Assembly (NCBI GenBank): GCA_009760855.2
Contig: WPIO01000001.1
Span: 14,415,501-14,479,500, forward strand
Direction: 5' to 3'
DNA from: Cristatella mucedo
Taxonomy: Eukaryota > Bryozoa > Phylactolaemata > Cristatellidae
DNA: 64,000 nucleotides
A program made the translations under genes and the position numbers. The notes beneath the pieces were generated by a model. It saw only the letters and a list, made by a program, of their open reading frames with translations, was not told where the DNA came from and ran no database searches. This document shows, piece after piece, positions 28,901 through 43,900 of this stretch (its first letter is position 1; each line of letters begins with the position of its first letter).

Positions 28901-31900
28901 ATAGTGCTTGGATGGCCTGAGGGCATGAGAAGGCTGAAACTGGAGAAGTACTTCAGCCAGGTATTAGAGTAGGTAATCCAAGGTGGCTCTTGTGGGTCTA
29001 AATACACTCGTGCTCTGTATCTGCTGATTAGTTGAGAGCCAGTGTAGGTCTTTTAGAAAGGAAACACGTGACGGAATTTCTTGGGTTTGAAGACCAACCT
29101 AGCACTACCAACTTTGGAAGCATAATGGCTCTTTCCGGAAACCTCGCCAATACTGATCTACATTCGTCACGTCTAAAAAAAACAAATACTAGCTGATTTA
29201 AAAGCCTCTTTTGGTATAGCGACAGAAGAGCCTTTACGGCTATCACCACCGCTTGCAGTGGCGATAAAGGATCGCCCACCGCAGAATTCGAGCAACCGCC
29301 CTACCCAGTGAGCCATAAACTATGGAGCCTGAACAATCTTCAGCCTATTACTGCAATAATAATCCCTAGTCTTGGCCAGGGATCCGAGCATGCCTACCAA
29401 GTGTAGAGGCAGCCCTCTGATTGATACTTTAAAGTTCAATCAGTCATCAAAGAAGACACAAATTACAATCATTCGACGATGACTTCGCGACGGCAACATC
29501 CAGTCAAGAGAGTGTTATATGAGCAAAGATGTGTGAGCAGTCGCACAGTGATGTGTGAGCAGATGTGTGAACAGATGTGTGAGCAGTCGCACATGCCAGT
29601 AGACTACTGAAATCACGGCTCTTCTTTATAAATCACAATAAGCCATGCAGGAGCTAGTGACAATTGCGGCCGACCGTAGCCCGGGAGAATATAAAAGTGC
29701 ATTTATGGGTCTGCTGTTTTCTTTGGATCTGTGGGATTTTAGCCGTGATGGGTCACTAGGTTAGATGGTTGCTTTTCACGACCTCAGCCCCGAGGTAGTG
29801 GGTACGAATCCTGCGGTTGGCGATCCTTTATTGCTGCTGCAAGCAGTAGTGATAGCTTTTAAGGCTCTTCTGTCCCTATACAAAAAAAGGTTGTTAAATC
29901 AGCATATTTTTTTTCTCCGGTGGAGAGCTCTGCCGGAAGAGGAAGTTACCATTATGTATCTAGCAGACCCAACTGATAGGATAGTCACTTTCCAGCCGTA
30001 CGTTTAGGGTTTTGTGTGGTGAGTTCGGTTTAAGGAAATTAGCCTTAATCCATCAAGTCTGAAGGTCTGCAAGGCAGGGACATCTACTCTCCAACTGCCG
30101 ACTATGGCACATCTTTTTCAGCTGTCATGAACTGCTACTTCTATGCTACTCACTACCTCAACTGCTCTCCTAACTCTGCTATGCTTCCCACTTTCTCTTT
30201 GTTGCGTGAGGCGAAGTCTGTTGGCTACCGAATGCGTACCGAAAGCCGCTTAGGCTGTGAGTGCGCTATACAAAACTCTCCTGCGTAACACCCACATGGT
30301 CTTTATGACTTTGTGGAGTTACTAAAGGAGATACACTCAGTTAATAAATCACTGCTGCTGATTCTGAGGACTTGAATGACAAGTAAGGATGTGTATTGTC
30401 ATAGAAGTGAGAAGTGATATCCTATGCCGTGAGTAGGAATTACCTTCTCCAGAGGTGCTGTATGAATGAAGAACAGCAGTGGACCAACAGCTTTCTGGGG
30501 TAATGGGTGCGACTTTGCCGACAAACGACTGGATGCGACTTTACCGACAAACGACACAGATTGACCCAATCGGACAGGTACAGTTGGAGTCATTGCAGAT
30601 CTTCATTTGGTGGGCTGGCTGTTGTTCTCAACTGCTCAAGTAGGACTTTATGATCATGGGTTTCAAAAGCTGAAAGCTGTCGACAGGTCAAGTAGAACTA
30701 AGGTTCATTGCCAATATCAGATGTAGTTAGGATGTCGTTTGTCACATTGAAAATGCAGTTTTTGCAAAGTGGTATATCGCTTGAATCCTAGCTGCAATTT
30801 ATGAGATAAATCATATCTGTCGATTGGCTTCACACTACTGTGTAGCAACAATTTTTTCAAGAACCTGCAACAAGAAAGAAGAAGGAAGACCAAATGAATT
30901 TAGCTGATTGGACCTGAGCGCTAATTAGTTTGAACCTCAGAATCCAATCGTGACTTTTTAAGTATAACTCCAATGCCGGTCGAGTTGAATGGCTTTGGAA
31001 CAATCCTTTTAACAAGTGGAGCATTGCTGACAGGCAGGCTCCGAGCAGGGCTGTGCAGCTTTCATTGTGATGAGTTTGCCGAGGTTGCTAAAGACATAAT
31101 ACGATTTGTAGCTTATTGCTGTATTTTCCATTTTATTTATTATATTTATCATATTTATTTATTCCATTTTGCATGTATTTTATACCATATTTCCAGTTCA
31201 CGTACATTGTAAATTACTTCAAGTGGGCACTTGATTATGGAAAGGCTGCAGTGCTGTTATGGTTGGCATAGCTATACTTCTTACTGGTGCCATATTCTTT
31301 ACTAGTGCCAATTAGCTTGCTGATAATCTGTTTTTATTTATTTCCATAGTTTTCTTTCCCTGGTCCAACTCAAAAGTAATCATCGGCTACTTTAAATATT
31401 TCTGTCAATATTTTATTAAAAATAAATATTGGTTTGCTGATTGATGCTAAATGGCAGGCTTTCTGGTACTTTTAAGCAAGTTATTATCTTTTTATATTAA
31501 GTTGCTAGAGAGCATCTTCTTTACTGGATAGCTTTAAGCATTGCACTTGTAAGGTGTCCTGACTAAATGACTCTCTCTTCGGAAGCCCCTTTTGATGGCT
31601 GAACACATGAAACTTCTGTCTTCTTGTAGGTGTGTCTTAGCTATTATGAACACGAGTTCGTGGAGCTGGCTTGCCAGTGCCCTGCTGTCATCGTGTGCCG
31701 TTGCTCACCTACTCAGAAAGCTGACATAGTACGGTTGATGAAGACACACACTCAGAAGCGTGTGTGTTCAATAGGTATTCATTCTCTGATAGTATTGTAT
31801 TGCTTTTCATCAAAATGCTCTCAAAATATAAATCTGGCTTCACCTCTTAGCCAGATAGAGCTGCCACTACCTTATAGACTATCACCGCAGTGGATAGTAT

Positions 31901-34900
31901 AGAAAGAATAATGTGTATATTAGCGTTAAGAGTTAAACATGTGACTCTCAAATCATTGGCTATGCCTTGGAAACCCATCAATTTCGAGTCACGTATGAGA
32001 TATGTGTACCGTGAACAGGTGTCTTTAGACAATAAGTACATGTAACTTTAGCAAAATAAAAAATTACATTCGATCTAAATTGGCATTCGTCGTTGCTGTT
32101 AGTGTTAACTAATATTCATGGTGCACAAGGCTGTCATATTATATCTTTTGGCACCGATACTCAGTGCAACATATTGCTGATGAGGATGCAGACTACCTGA
32201 AAGCAAGTGTAGGAAAGCAACTGCAAATATCAGTAGGGGATGTGCAAGCGTGCAAATCTTCCAAACTAAAAAAAATGCATCTAATGGCATTAAACTGCCA
32301 TATGGCTTAGCCCGATACTACCCATGCAGCATATATGATACATGTTTTCTCACATGGCTTTTTCCTATGCATGAACTGGTTACAGTCAACTGGGGTTGCC
32401 TGTGGAAGGACATCTTACATTACTGTGCTCTGCGCCCCTATGTGTTGCTAGAAATTACTGATGTTTCAACTGCCTGCTCACATTGGCTGCTATGGTGGAT
32501 AATGCACAGCATAACGTCTTGCTTTTGTGATAGGCTAAATCAAATTTGTCTTTTTCATCCATTTTTATCTCTCAATTAATATGCTATTACTGTGACCCAA
32601 TGGCAGCTTCTTTTGTGCCCATGTCTGTGTTAATTTCATCGCCCAGTTTTCAATGCTCCGAGATCACCTCATCATGAGTTCAGTGTAATAACTGCTCATA
32701 TTTTGCAGCTATACTATCGAGGGGCAGCCCCCAGCTCCCCCTCCACCCAATGCATGCCAGCCCTACAGGTTTCATCAATGAAGAATAACCGGGTAAAAAT
32801 CGGCCCCTCACAGTACGTGGTCGCCCATTCCAAGTCGACGACACAGGATCGGGCAGATACTTGCCGTAGGTTAACGGTTCTAACACCGTTTGTCACGTCA
32901 TCCACAGCAAGCCATGAACCAATCATCAGCAATGCCAACGTGACCACTGATGAGATCGTTTGGTCAAGATGGAATTCTGTCGTTCTTCTCAAAATCATCG
33001 CGACTGAAGATAATGCCATAAATATCACACCAGCACTGTGCGAGTGGCAATTTGAAGGTACGGCCACCAGCGCAGCTAAGTGTTGAACAGCATTCTGCTT
33101 CACTGCCTGCGTCAGCACAGCCAGGTCAAGGTTATGTCCCGCCTTTAGCTCCATTATCCACAGAGGCACTCGATATCGATTGAGATCCCGGATCGAGACC
33201 TGCCATATCCAACTAAGACCTCGACATTGTTGATGAGATCCATCGATTGTATATGCTTCAGGGCCGACTCTTTTCTCCACCACGTGTTGGATGACTATAT
33301 ATGAGTATTCACTTGCCGGAAATTTGAAAACGTTGCTAGTCACGCTCAGCCATCCTGGTTTAAGACGTATACATGGCTGGAGTATTCTCAAATCAGAGAA
33401 TGTTTACAATTTTTCATGATTTTTTTTTCTCGTCCTTGGGCACTCGGACTTGTTCACAACGGTTAGGTTCGTCGATGGCAAACTTCGTGCACATTAAGGC
33501 AGCCACCACTCGCCTGGCAACAAGATGACGAAGAAAGCCTTTGACCTGATGAGAAAGGAGGCGCATTTACAGGAGAGTATGGTATTGAGAAACAGGTGGC
33601 CAAGGTAATAAAAAGTAATTGCTGACAATCCAACTCGGTTGAAAGGATCAGTCGATGCAATGGGATTCATAATAAACCAGGGCCTGTCCTGCCAAGGCCA
33701 CGATGAGCGGGTCGATTTGCTCATATGAAGACTTCGAGCATGCTACTATCGCACTCGAGGAAGGTCCCCCTGCAGAGCTCCTTACAGAACGCCTTTCAGA
33801 ACTTCACAATGACCAGTCCCTACAATCAGAAGGACATCATTCACGCACATGCTCATTTTGTTACTAAGTCTCGATGGAGAGCAAGGCGAGTCTTATTACT
33901 GCAATTTGGTGGACGAGACAAGCAATCGGAGCAAGAAGAAGCAGCTGGTACATGTGAACCTCTCCGTTCAAGACAACACCGGTGCGTTGCAAAAGCAACT
34001 CGTCGACTTGAAGCACTGACAAACATCTCCACCGATACTCTGTGAACTGCAATCGCTGACATTCAGACCATTCACAGTCGCCCAATTGCGAATTATCATG
34101 GACATGGCTACGAGGTTGTGGCCTATCTGAGCTGTTCGATTAATGGCCTTGATCTAGCAACTGAACGGCTTGTCATACTATGGGCATTGCTTGTCATGCA
34201 AGCTCCAGCTGGCCGTAGTTGCAGCCTGCATGGATGGTGTACCCGACATTGCCCTCTTCTTAGAATTGGGGCAGTGCCATTGTCATTATAGTAACGAGTT
34301 CTTGTTAGTGCAATGACCAACTGTTCTGTCAGCAAAAGAAGATCTTATAAGACCTGATCAACGAGCTGCAAGCTGAGACAAGCAATGCTCTGAGATGGGA
34401 TACTTGCAATGTGAGACCAGGAGATGCGCCATTTTAGCGAGCGCTACGTTACTCACTCGACATTTTTGCCCCCACCGTTAAAGTCATTGAGCATGTTGAA
34501 GAGAATGGTAACACGGCTGAGCAGAGAATCAAGGTAGCATGCCTCCTTCGCCACATGCTTTCATTCAAGTTTGCCTTCATCACATCTCATTGAGCAATTG
34601 GTATTGAGTACGAACAAGCTATCGCAGGCTTTGCTAAACAGGATGCTGATATTGTCAGTGCCTTGTACTAGGTCGACTGCATCGTTCAGATGCCCACGGA
34701 GATGCGAACGACTGGCTATGATGATCTGTTGACAAAGGGGCCGAAGTTATGTCAAAATATGACATTGAGTTGCCCGAAATGACCAACTACATCCCACCCG
34801 GTCGACCTCGTTGCAATGATCAAACGAATGACGATCGTGTCTTTTGTGTTGACTTATTTTACTTCCTAAGCGGCAAGATAAAGTCAAAATTAGATTTTCG

Positions 34901-37900
34901 GTTTGACCAGGAGTCGATGGAGATGCTTTGCCTGACTGCTTGCATCTCTCCTCATCAACAGTTCTGTGCATTATGTCGGCACCTTGTTGAGCTTGCAACC
35001 AAATTCTACAACATAGACTTTCCAGACGTCGAGCAAAACCTCTTGTGACAACTACTTCATAAATTCTGTAGGGGAATTCCGACTCGGCAGTGAAGAACGT
35101 TGTGATGCTTCCCGATCTTGTAGTCATGCCGTCAGAGCCCGGTCAAGCCGAGGCCGGCTATGACCTACTGTACAGGCAGGTACGACTTACTCTGGCACTT
35201 GTTGATGTCAACCGCCAAGTGGATGCTCAGCTAATTAAAACTTTACAAGACGAGAGTTCGAACGACGATGGGTGTGGAGTACCTCAACGACGCCATGCTG
35301 TTGTATTTCGAGAAAGAAACGGCTGTGATGGTGACTGATGATGAGATCACCACACACTTTCAATCTGTGTGCAACTGCCGTGTCGAATATAAGACAACCG
35401 ATTTCCTATGTGTTTATCGTTAGTGGCAGGGCTTGCCCCTACCCAAAAATCTCGTTCATGCCACTTTTTGTTGCAAACCCTAACTAGAATGCTACTGCTT
35501 TGCAAAACCTTCAAATGCTAATGCCGTTTGCACTTAGCAGGCAGGTAATGGCCTTTTTATGCTCATGTTTGCATTTGTGTGGTTGACTGACTATCCGTTT
35601 GCAGCTAGGATTAGGAGCATGCTCTACGTCACGAGGATCACTTTTCCCCCACTTCTTCTTCGCATATTTAACATTCCCACGGTGCTGAAATGTAACACCG
35701 GCATGTAATGCTACCATCCACTGAAACGGTCGGTTAGGGTTATGTGTGACACAAGCATTTGTAACCCATGGACTAGTCGCATAACCTATGTCATGAATGG
35801 TAGTGGGCTGCTGAGCTGGCTAACACTCATGTTATAGTGTTGTACTACTCGTGCTTTCTACTTGAATATAATTTTTTTATTCAAAAGGTGATGGTGGTAA
35901 CGATGTCAGCATGATTCAAACTGCTGATGTGGGCATTGGGATTGTGGGCAAAGAAGGCAAGCAAGCATCATTGGCAGCTGACTTCTCTGTTGAACAGTTC
36001 AGTCACATTGGCAGATTGCTAATCATACATGGAAGAAATAGGTAATTTTGGCTGAATGCCTGCTACTGCTCTGGCCAGAAAGATGTGCAATGTGCACACA
36101 GCTGAGCCATTAAGTACTTATCACGGTGAGAGATCGTTGTTACTTACAGTCACTCATAAATAGCGAAGGTGCAGCAGATAAGTTTGAATGCAACCACTGC
36201 CATTTCCGTTGCAGCTATAAGCGTTCAGCTGCTCTTAGCCAATTCATCATGCACCGAGGTCTAATTATCACCACCGTGCAAGCCGTATTTTCCTCGGTTT
36301 TCTTCTTTGTTTCGGTATCACTTTTCCCTGGCATTCTCATGGTGGGGTGAGTAACTTTATGCTCGACTATTCATATGTTAAGATTCGTGCTCTCTTTGAT
36401 GCTTTCTTGGCTCATTAATGCGTAGTTTATACAAAATCTTGTAGGTATGCTACAGTGTACACTATGTTTCCTGTGTTTTCATTGGTATTTGACCGTGATG
36501 TTTCGGATCAAATCGCTATGACCTACCCAGAGTTGTACAAGGCATTAACAAAGGTAAAGTTGACATCCTTCGACTATGTGATGCTTTGCCAGTCTTCTGA
36601 AGTTCGTTTTTTGTGCCTCTGCGAAAGTTGAAGATTTTATACCTCATATTTACCGCTCGAACCGTCATTGAAGCTACCCTTTCTTCTCTTTTGGGAATAC
36701 ATTTAGGCTTCCATAACGATCTCAGAATTGCGTAGCTAAACTGCAGCCAGAATTATGTAGTGATGAGCACCCCTTAGGAATGTCATTGCACTAACAAGAA
36801 TGTTGCATTTTCCTTGTGAGTTGATCTCTGTTGAATGCGTAGAAGAGTTAACTAGTCATTCGAGTAAATTGGCTGTCATCTCTCTGATTAGCTTTCAGGT
36901 TCTGTTTCTCTAGTTCTTACTTATGGTGGGAGGTGGCTTGCTAAGCGCTGAATGCCCACCCGTTGTTTCTGTAAAACTCTTTCATGTCACTACCAGCAGA
37001 ATCGTGGGGAACAGCATGTTTCGGCAGCAATATTATAAAACTCGACATAAAAGGTTCGGAAAGCTGAAGTGAGCGGTATCAGTCATTTCCGGCAGGCAGA
37101 AATCCTGCTAATTGTTGTCTCTTCTTATTCCTGCCTTTATACACAAGACCATTTTTACCTCTACCCATGTTTCATAATAACTTATGGTAGATGGTAAATG
37201 TATTTCTAGCCAATTTTTGTGCCAAGTGCACCCATATGCAATTATCGTTAAATGGAAGTGTATATAGATTGCACAGCCCCATCATATTACCCTGAATCTG
37301 TGAATGTATAGTGATTGATGTATTTTTCCTAATAATAGAGCTGCATGCTGCTGATTAAAATATACGACTAATGCAGCCTTTAGCAAGGAGCCGTGCTGGA
37401 AGATGCAATAACACTGCATCGAAGCATGCCCAAACGTGGCTCTAACATATTTTTCATTAAAAAAGTCCTTGCTGACAAAGATGAAACCCTATTGCATCTG
37501 TTGTCAGTGTGCATTCCCCAACTAGGGCATGCGAGACACCGACGATTGAATTAAGGAATTCATTCATTCATTTTACTTTGCAATTGTTACTGCCTATGAC
37601 AGTATGCATTGTTCATTTTTAGTTCATTCATTAGTGCTAACTTAGTTGCAACATATTTTAGGGAAGGTCTCTTAATTACAAGACCTTCTTTCTATGGATA
37701 CTTATAAGCATCTATCAAGGTAAGTGTCAGTAAAATTTTCATAAGCTTGCTTCTACTTTACATTTATTGCTCACTATACAAATTTCTGCCATGTCAGTTT
37801 AGTTGACTACAGTTTAGCGCAACAAGAATCAAAGCAAAAAGAACTTGATCTTTTCACTTTCGTGCTGCAGTACAAGTGCCATGCTGTTACATATCAAGGT

Positions 37901-40900
37901 TCGTGTCTCTATCATGCAATATAGCGCTTCCTTGGTGGGTAATTGGGTGTATGCAAAAAATAATTAGCATTTTCCATGTCCACGTTGGCTAGACCGGCCT
38001 GCTAGTATAGCTGCCATTTTTGTGAGGCATTTCATAATAAGAGCAGCATCACTTTGTAATGATGTGAGCCCTACAGTAAAGGTTCCCAAATGAAGAGAGA
38101 AAAGCCATTTCTTCTATTTCGACTCAAGGCTCGTGAATGGTTTTTTTCTGATCGGCCTCAGCTGTGACTCTGTGCTGGTGAGGGTCAGTAGCTGATCTGA
38201 AGGACAAGACACGTTTTCTGGGTCTGACTGATGCAAACTCTACCGGCTGCTACAGCCTTCCCCATAGCGGAGCAACGCTGAAGCATGGGTTGATGCTGTG
38301 GTGATATGCTGGTCTCATTTGCCGAGTGCACGGTGCCCTGCATGAAGGGCTCCTGCTGAACATCCTCACAGGAACCCCATGTCTCATCTAGCATGCACCT
38401 ATAGGACCGGAGCGTTTAAGACGGTCGGAGTCGACTGAAACACTAAAGCTACCGGTCTTCCGGTGGCTTGTCACTTTTTTAAGCTCTGTGCCCCATAATT
38501 TTCACATTTCATGTAATTTTATAATTTCGACGACGTTCTTGCTTCCTATCGTTCTCACCGTCTTTATCAAACCGCAGATCATTCAAAAGGAGCTGTTGGA
38601 ATTGCTTTTTAGAGGTCAGATTAATTCCATTTCTTTTTACGGTTGGAGTTTATTGGATTCAACTCCCTGTACGTCCTGACATTTTCTCATCTCTATCTGG
38701 TGCTACGATTTTTCTTTCGGGTGTATAGCACTTAGTAAATAAAGCTGATAGTTTAGCTGCATATGTTGTTGACACTTGGGTGCCGAGAGTGAATGAGATT
38801 GAATATAAGGTGCACCGACAATTGAACTGGTGACTACTCGCCCTACGACAATTGGCCTGTACCAACCGGCCTATACGACAATTGATCTATATGACAACTG
38901 ATCTTTGGCAAGTGGCCGTAAGATCAGATATAGGCAATACAAATAAAACTGGTGCAGGTTGGTTTTATTTGGTCAAATTAGGTTATATATTTATTATATT
39001 TGTTATCAGTTTGCTATCACTACCCGGAGACTATTACAAGGATTGGATATCAGCTAGTATACATTAATAGAATTGATAATATGTGAAGTTAATAATTGTT
39101 GAGCATAAAAATATTTATAAATCATGGAGTCAGCGATACAGTATGGAATTTTCGAGCGTGGAGATGCTACTATATGTACAGAAACTTTGAATACTGGAAA
39201 GTAATCGTTAATGCAAGCAGCACTACGAATTGGCGATGCTGCAAATACCGTCAGCTTGGTTGCAAGAGTCGTCTAATAACGAATGGCACTACAGTAGTTG
39301 GAAATCGTGCCCTAGAACACTGCCACGAAGGAAACATAGCAATTGCCCGGGCAAGAAAGGCTGTTGGTGACGTGAAGGCTAAGATGTCGGAAGTTTCTGC
39401 GACTCCATGTGCAGTGCAAGGTTCTGTGGCTAGGAGCTTATCTGATGACGTGCTAATGGCTTTACCGAAGAAGTCAACCTTAAATCGAGCACTGCAGTGG
39501 CAGAGAAAGAAGGACTTGTCCGAGGCTGACGGAACTTCACCACCAATACCCACAGATCTGTTATTTGACATCCCTCAGAAGTTCATTGATTTTGGACTGT
39601 TTGACTCAGGACCAGGACAGGATCGGCTGATTATCCTCGGAAGTAGCACCTTACTTGACGGCTTGGCTCGCGCAGACGTGTGGCTAGCTGACGGTACGTT
39701 TTAAGTAGTTCCCTTACTTTTCTTTCAACAGTATGCCATTCATTTTCAATTTGTCCCAGGACTTATCCCTGTTGGACTAAACTGCCTACTTCCAAACAAG
39801 ACTCGCGCAACATATGATCGCCTTCTCGCCGAACTCTCGCATCTCATACCTGCTGCAAACCCTCAACAATTCTCATCGATTTCGAACCACCAGCAACAAT
39901 ACTTTCTCTGTCTTGTACTCGACAGCTACAATAACGGACTGACACTTCCATCTCACTCAGAGCGTTATACGAAAGGTCAACGAGTTAGGAAAAAGAAGAG
40001 TATGAAGCTGATGATGTTATCCGTAGTGCAGTTCGATGTCTACCAGCACTGGCACACGTACCGGAGACTGACGTCATCGAAGCGTTTGAGCTGCTGTCCG
40101 ACTCTATGCCATCACACGAGCGTATGAACGAACTTATCTCATACTTCGAACATACCTACATCCGAGGCAGAAGTCTTCGAGGCCGAGTTGATAACTACGG
40201 CAGTGCGCTCTTCCCTGTGGGGATGTGGACTCATTATGGGGCGTCAGCAGTATGGGGCGTCAGTAGACGGTGTAGCTCGTACAACTACTCTAGGTAAGGC
40301 GGTTGCTTTCACGACCTCGGTCGCGAGGTCGTGGGTTCGATTCCTGCAGTGAGCGATTCTTTATCGCCACTGCAAGCGGTGGTGATAGCCGTAAAGGCTC
40401 TTCTGTCGCTATACAAAAGGAGGCTGTTTAATCAGCTCGGATTTATTTATTTAACTAATGTAGTAGAGGGGTGGCATTACGGGCTCCAAGCATTGTTCCA
40501 GTTCCGTCATCCGACGATGTGGACATTTCTGAAAGGGCTTCTCATGGACCACAGTAAGCAAGCAGACTGCATTGTTCTTGCAAGGCACCACTGGCGTTCT
40601 TGTTGTCCGAGCAAAGAGATACTGCGAGCTTGCCGAAAAAGTTCGACGGGCTGTTGAAGGTTACGGTCGTACAGATGTTCTAACTTTTCTTCGTGCCATT
40701 GCATATTTGTCGCATAGTTAGTCGAGAAGCTACAGTAACCTTAAGATCGATTTTATCTAGAAAGTAATGAACATTTTTTGACACTTTTAAGAGAAAAAAC
40801 TGTTTTACTAATAGTCCTGTTGCATAAATATAAAAAAATTCAGTCACGAATTCATTCTTATTGTTTTTATTAATTTTGTTTTATTAAAAATTGTGTATTC

Positions 40901-43900
40901 TTATACATTTACATATAGATCAATTGTCGTATAGGCCAATTAGTACAGGCTAGTTGTCGTAGGTACAATAGTCGCAGACCAGATGGTATATAGATCAATT
41001 GTCGTATAGGCCGGTTGGTACAGGCCAATTGTCGTAGGGTCAGTAGTCGTAGGTACAATAGTCGCAGACCAGATGGTATATAGATCAATTGTCGTATAGG
41101 CCGGTTGGTACAGGCCAATTGTCGTAGGGTCAGTAGTCGTAGGTTCAATAGTCACCCAAACGAATATAATTGCTGAAGTTTCACGACAGCATTACAAACT
41201 GGCTAGCATGTCCTTGGGATGAAAGCGTATAGACGTTTATTAGATTGTGGACAGAACCTATTGCAGTTTGCCCGACAGAGTATTTGAGAGTAAGATGTAA
41301 TACTAATGGAACGCATCTGGATAGCACCCAAGATGAAAGCCTTGTTTCTAAAGTTCTTGCCAGCCAAGTGCACTATACTGGATTGAGCTGTTCAGACAAC
41401 ATTGTAGGACTTTCATTACACTGGGGGTGACAATTGAGTAAAAAGTGACTAGTTTAAACATTTTTTTTTACAAATGGTACTCCTGTGTCGTAGGCATAGC
41501 AAAGGGGGCTAAATTTGCCCTTTGCTGAACTGATATGGAAGGGGCTCCTTCTGCATCCATTGCTGCCTCTAGACCAGGTCAAGGTTCATAGACAATTCTT
41601 GGTCAGCTTGGGTATCGAGCTCTGGTGGTTATGGTGATTCTAACAGTATTATCCTTTCAAGCTTATTTGATGCAAGGCTATGGAAATTGTATATCCAGGC
41701 GTCTGCCGACCCTTTGCCTCTACCAGACACCTTTCTTGTGTTATTTTGTAAGTGTTGTTCCAGGTTATATGTGTAGCTGATTCCATTTTCTGTGGTACGA
41801 ATTTTTTTATTTGCATGAAGCACGGGTACCTGTTGCTTTATGGTGGTATGACTGTGTTTGCATCATGCTGGACTGATACGATGAAATATGTGTGGGTCTG
41901 CTAAGGTTACTGATCTGGTTTACATTATACTTGTAAGTTGCATTCTCGCTTTCAGGTGGTGTCATCATGTATGGTGCGCTGTTTCTTTTTGACGAGGATT
42001 TCATCCACGTGATCTCAATCACTTTTACTGCACTAGTCCTTACCGAGCTACTCATGGTGGCATTGACAGTACGCTCGTGGCACTGGCTAATGATCGTTGC
42101 CGAGCTTGTCAGTGTGGTTATTTATGTTGCTTCCCTTGTTATTTTGAAGAACTTGTTCGGTAAGTTTGTGATGCCACCACCATTTAAGTTCATTGTCTGT
42201 AAGACTGGCCCTTCGTTGTGTCCATCACCTATACCAAAAACCTGTGTGGCCACTTTCCTGTCTGGATAAATATTTAAAGATCTTCTCTGAATATCCATTC
42301 CACGTCAAATTGTTGGACTCTCCATGATCATTGCTTGACACTTGAGGGTTTCATTATTATTCTTAGCTTGTTCGTAGCTTTGGATTTAGCTATGCGATAC
42401 CGTGCTATTTAATGCACGGAGCAGACCTGATTGACTTTGGCATGTGCACTCATTAGGCCGATAACATGCCACTACAACAATTTGTAGATTATGCACATGT
42501 CTGAGACGGTGGTCGGACTCAGTTCCCTTCTAAGCTGCCAAGTTCGTGCATGACACTGTCCTAGTCACTTTCCAGAGATGGTGAAATTGTAAATAAATAT
42601 CTGAAACAAGTGACCATGTAATGTTGAACTCTCTTAAAAAATTTTAATGACTACTGGCGATGTTTCACAGGGTTTAGACTCAGATTGGTTCAGTCTCTCT
42701 GTCATTGTAATTAGGTCGTAACTATGGTCTCATTCACAGGAGAATTCAATAGCAGATAGTGCTATAGCTGGATCATTACACAGGGACATTACAAAGGTCG
42801 TCTTGCAGCCACTGGTGTAGGAGTGCTTCAAAGGGCCGTGAGTGCTGGGTATTCTAACATTATTTGAAATAATCCGAGCGCTCAGCTCGGGTTTGCAATT
42901 CTTTTATGCCAACTTTCATTTAAAGCAATAATAGCTCCTATCCATCAACTAAATAGCTCCCGTGATTGTGGGCCCAGTGAAGGTATGGTGCTATACTGGC
43001 CATCCCTCATGGCGATTCTTCTGTGAAATCTGATGGTTAAGTACTCGGTCTGTCAGAAGATAGTGTGGTTTTACTTTTATTTTCTTCATATATTTATTAT
43101 GCTTTTCATTTCCAGTCACGGTAAGTTGGTTTCAAAGTGCATCGGTTTTTAGTAATCGATTTTGTAGCTCCTTTAAATTGACTGATCGGCATCTAAAGGG
43201 AGTTTCATCCATGGAACTTGGTGCCTCTAGTTTTGATGGTAGTTTAAACATTAGCAAGTTATGATGGGTCATATTCACTAAGAAAAACGGATCGCCAAAT
43301 GTTTAAAAGCAAAATCGTGCAGTATATGCTTTAACTAGGTAGTTCCTCAGCTGTTTTGCTTGCCGGTGTACAGCCATAAAATCATTTACTCCCAAACCGG
43401 AAAACAATCATTAAAGTGGCTTCATCAAAGATAGGGCCAAACGTTTGATGTGGCATGTGCTGATGAGCCATAGTTTAGGTTTCTTTAACTATAGCTGCCC
43501 ACCTGTAATATACCAGTCGTTGTTGGTAATGCAATTGTAGAATTGTTAAGTATGGAGAGCTAGATCCCCGCGGCTCATCGTCAAGTATCAAATTTAGTTT
43601 ACAGCGTTTTCGTGTCGCTTTAAGGTAGCAGTTTCCTTCGATTCTCACATTCCTACTAAATGCCTCGCAGATAGAGCTGTTTCGGTCATCTGCCTTAAGA
43701 GGGTGGAGGTTAGGTCATTTGCCTATCGATTTTTTCTGGTCACTCTGTTCGTGGAATGCCTTGAGAGTTTGTGTATACATTCTGAAAACAGTGGCATTTT
43801 ATTTGAGCTTTACGAAGCAGATTTGTAATGGATGGGGTTTTGGCCAGCTCAATCGGACCTATATCTACTTTCGGGGATATAGACTGTCTCCGACAATTTT

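Larger units (their letters stand above)
38809..41161 (+). mobile_element. MULE (FLYWCH) transposon with TIRs and 8-bp target duplication
   Basis: Flanked by GAATATAA on both sides (38801-38808 and 41162-41169). The first 35 bp and the inverted last 35 bp align without gaps (about two-thirds identical), followed by a near-identical inverted block containing CCTACGACAATTGGCC, ACCGGCCTATACGACAATTG. The right terminus (40914-41155) is expanded by direct repeats with a unit of roughly 100 bp that share the motif CAATTGTCGTA. The interior carries a FLYWCH finger and Mutator-like transposase remnants on the plus strand. The element sits in ATP9 intron 21. Confidence 0.9.

Noticed and set aside
40914-41155. 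CRISPR-like array
   Set aside because: The repeats are contiguous, differ in length, have no unique spacers, and form the inverted terminus of a MULE in an animal genome.
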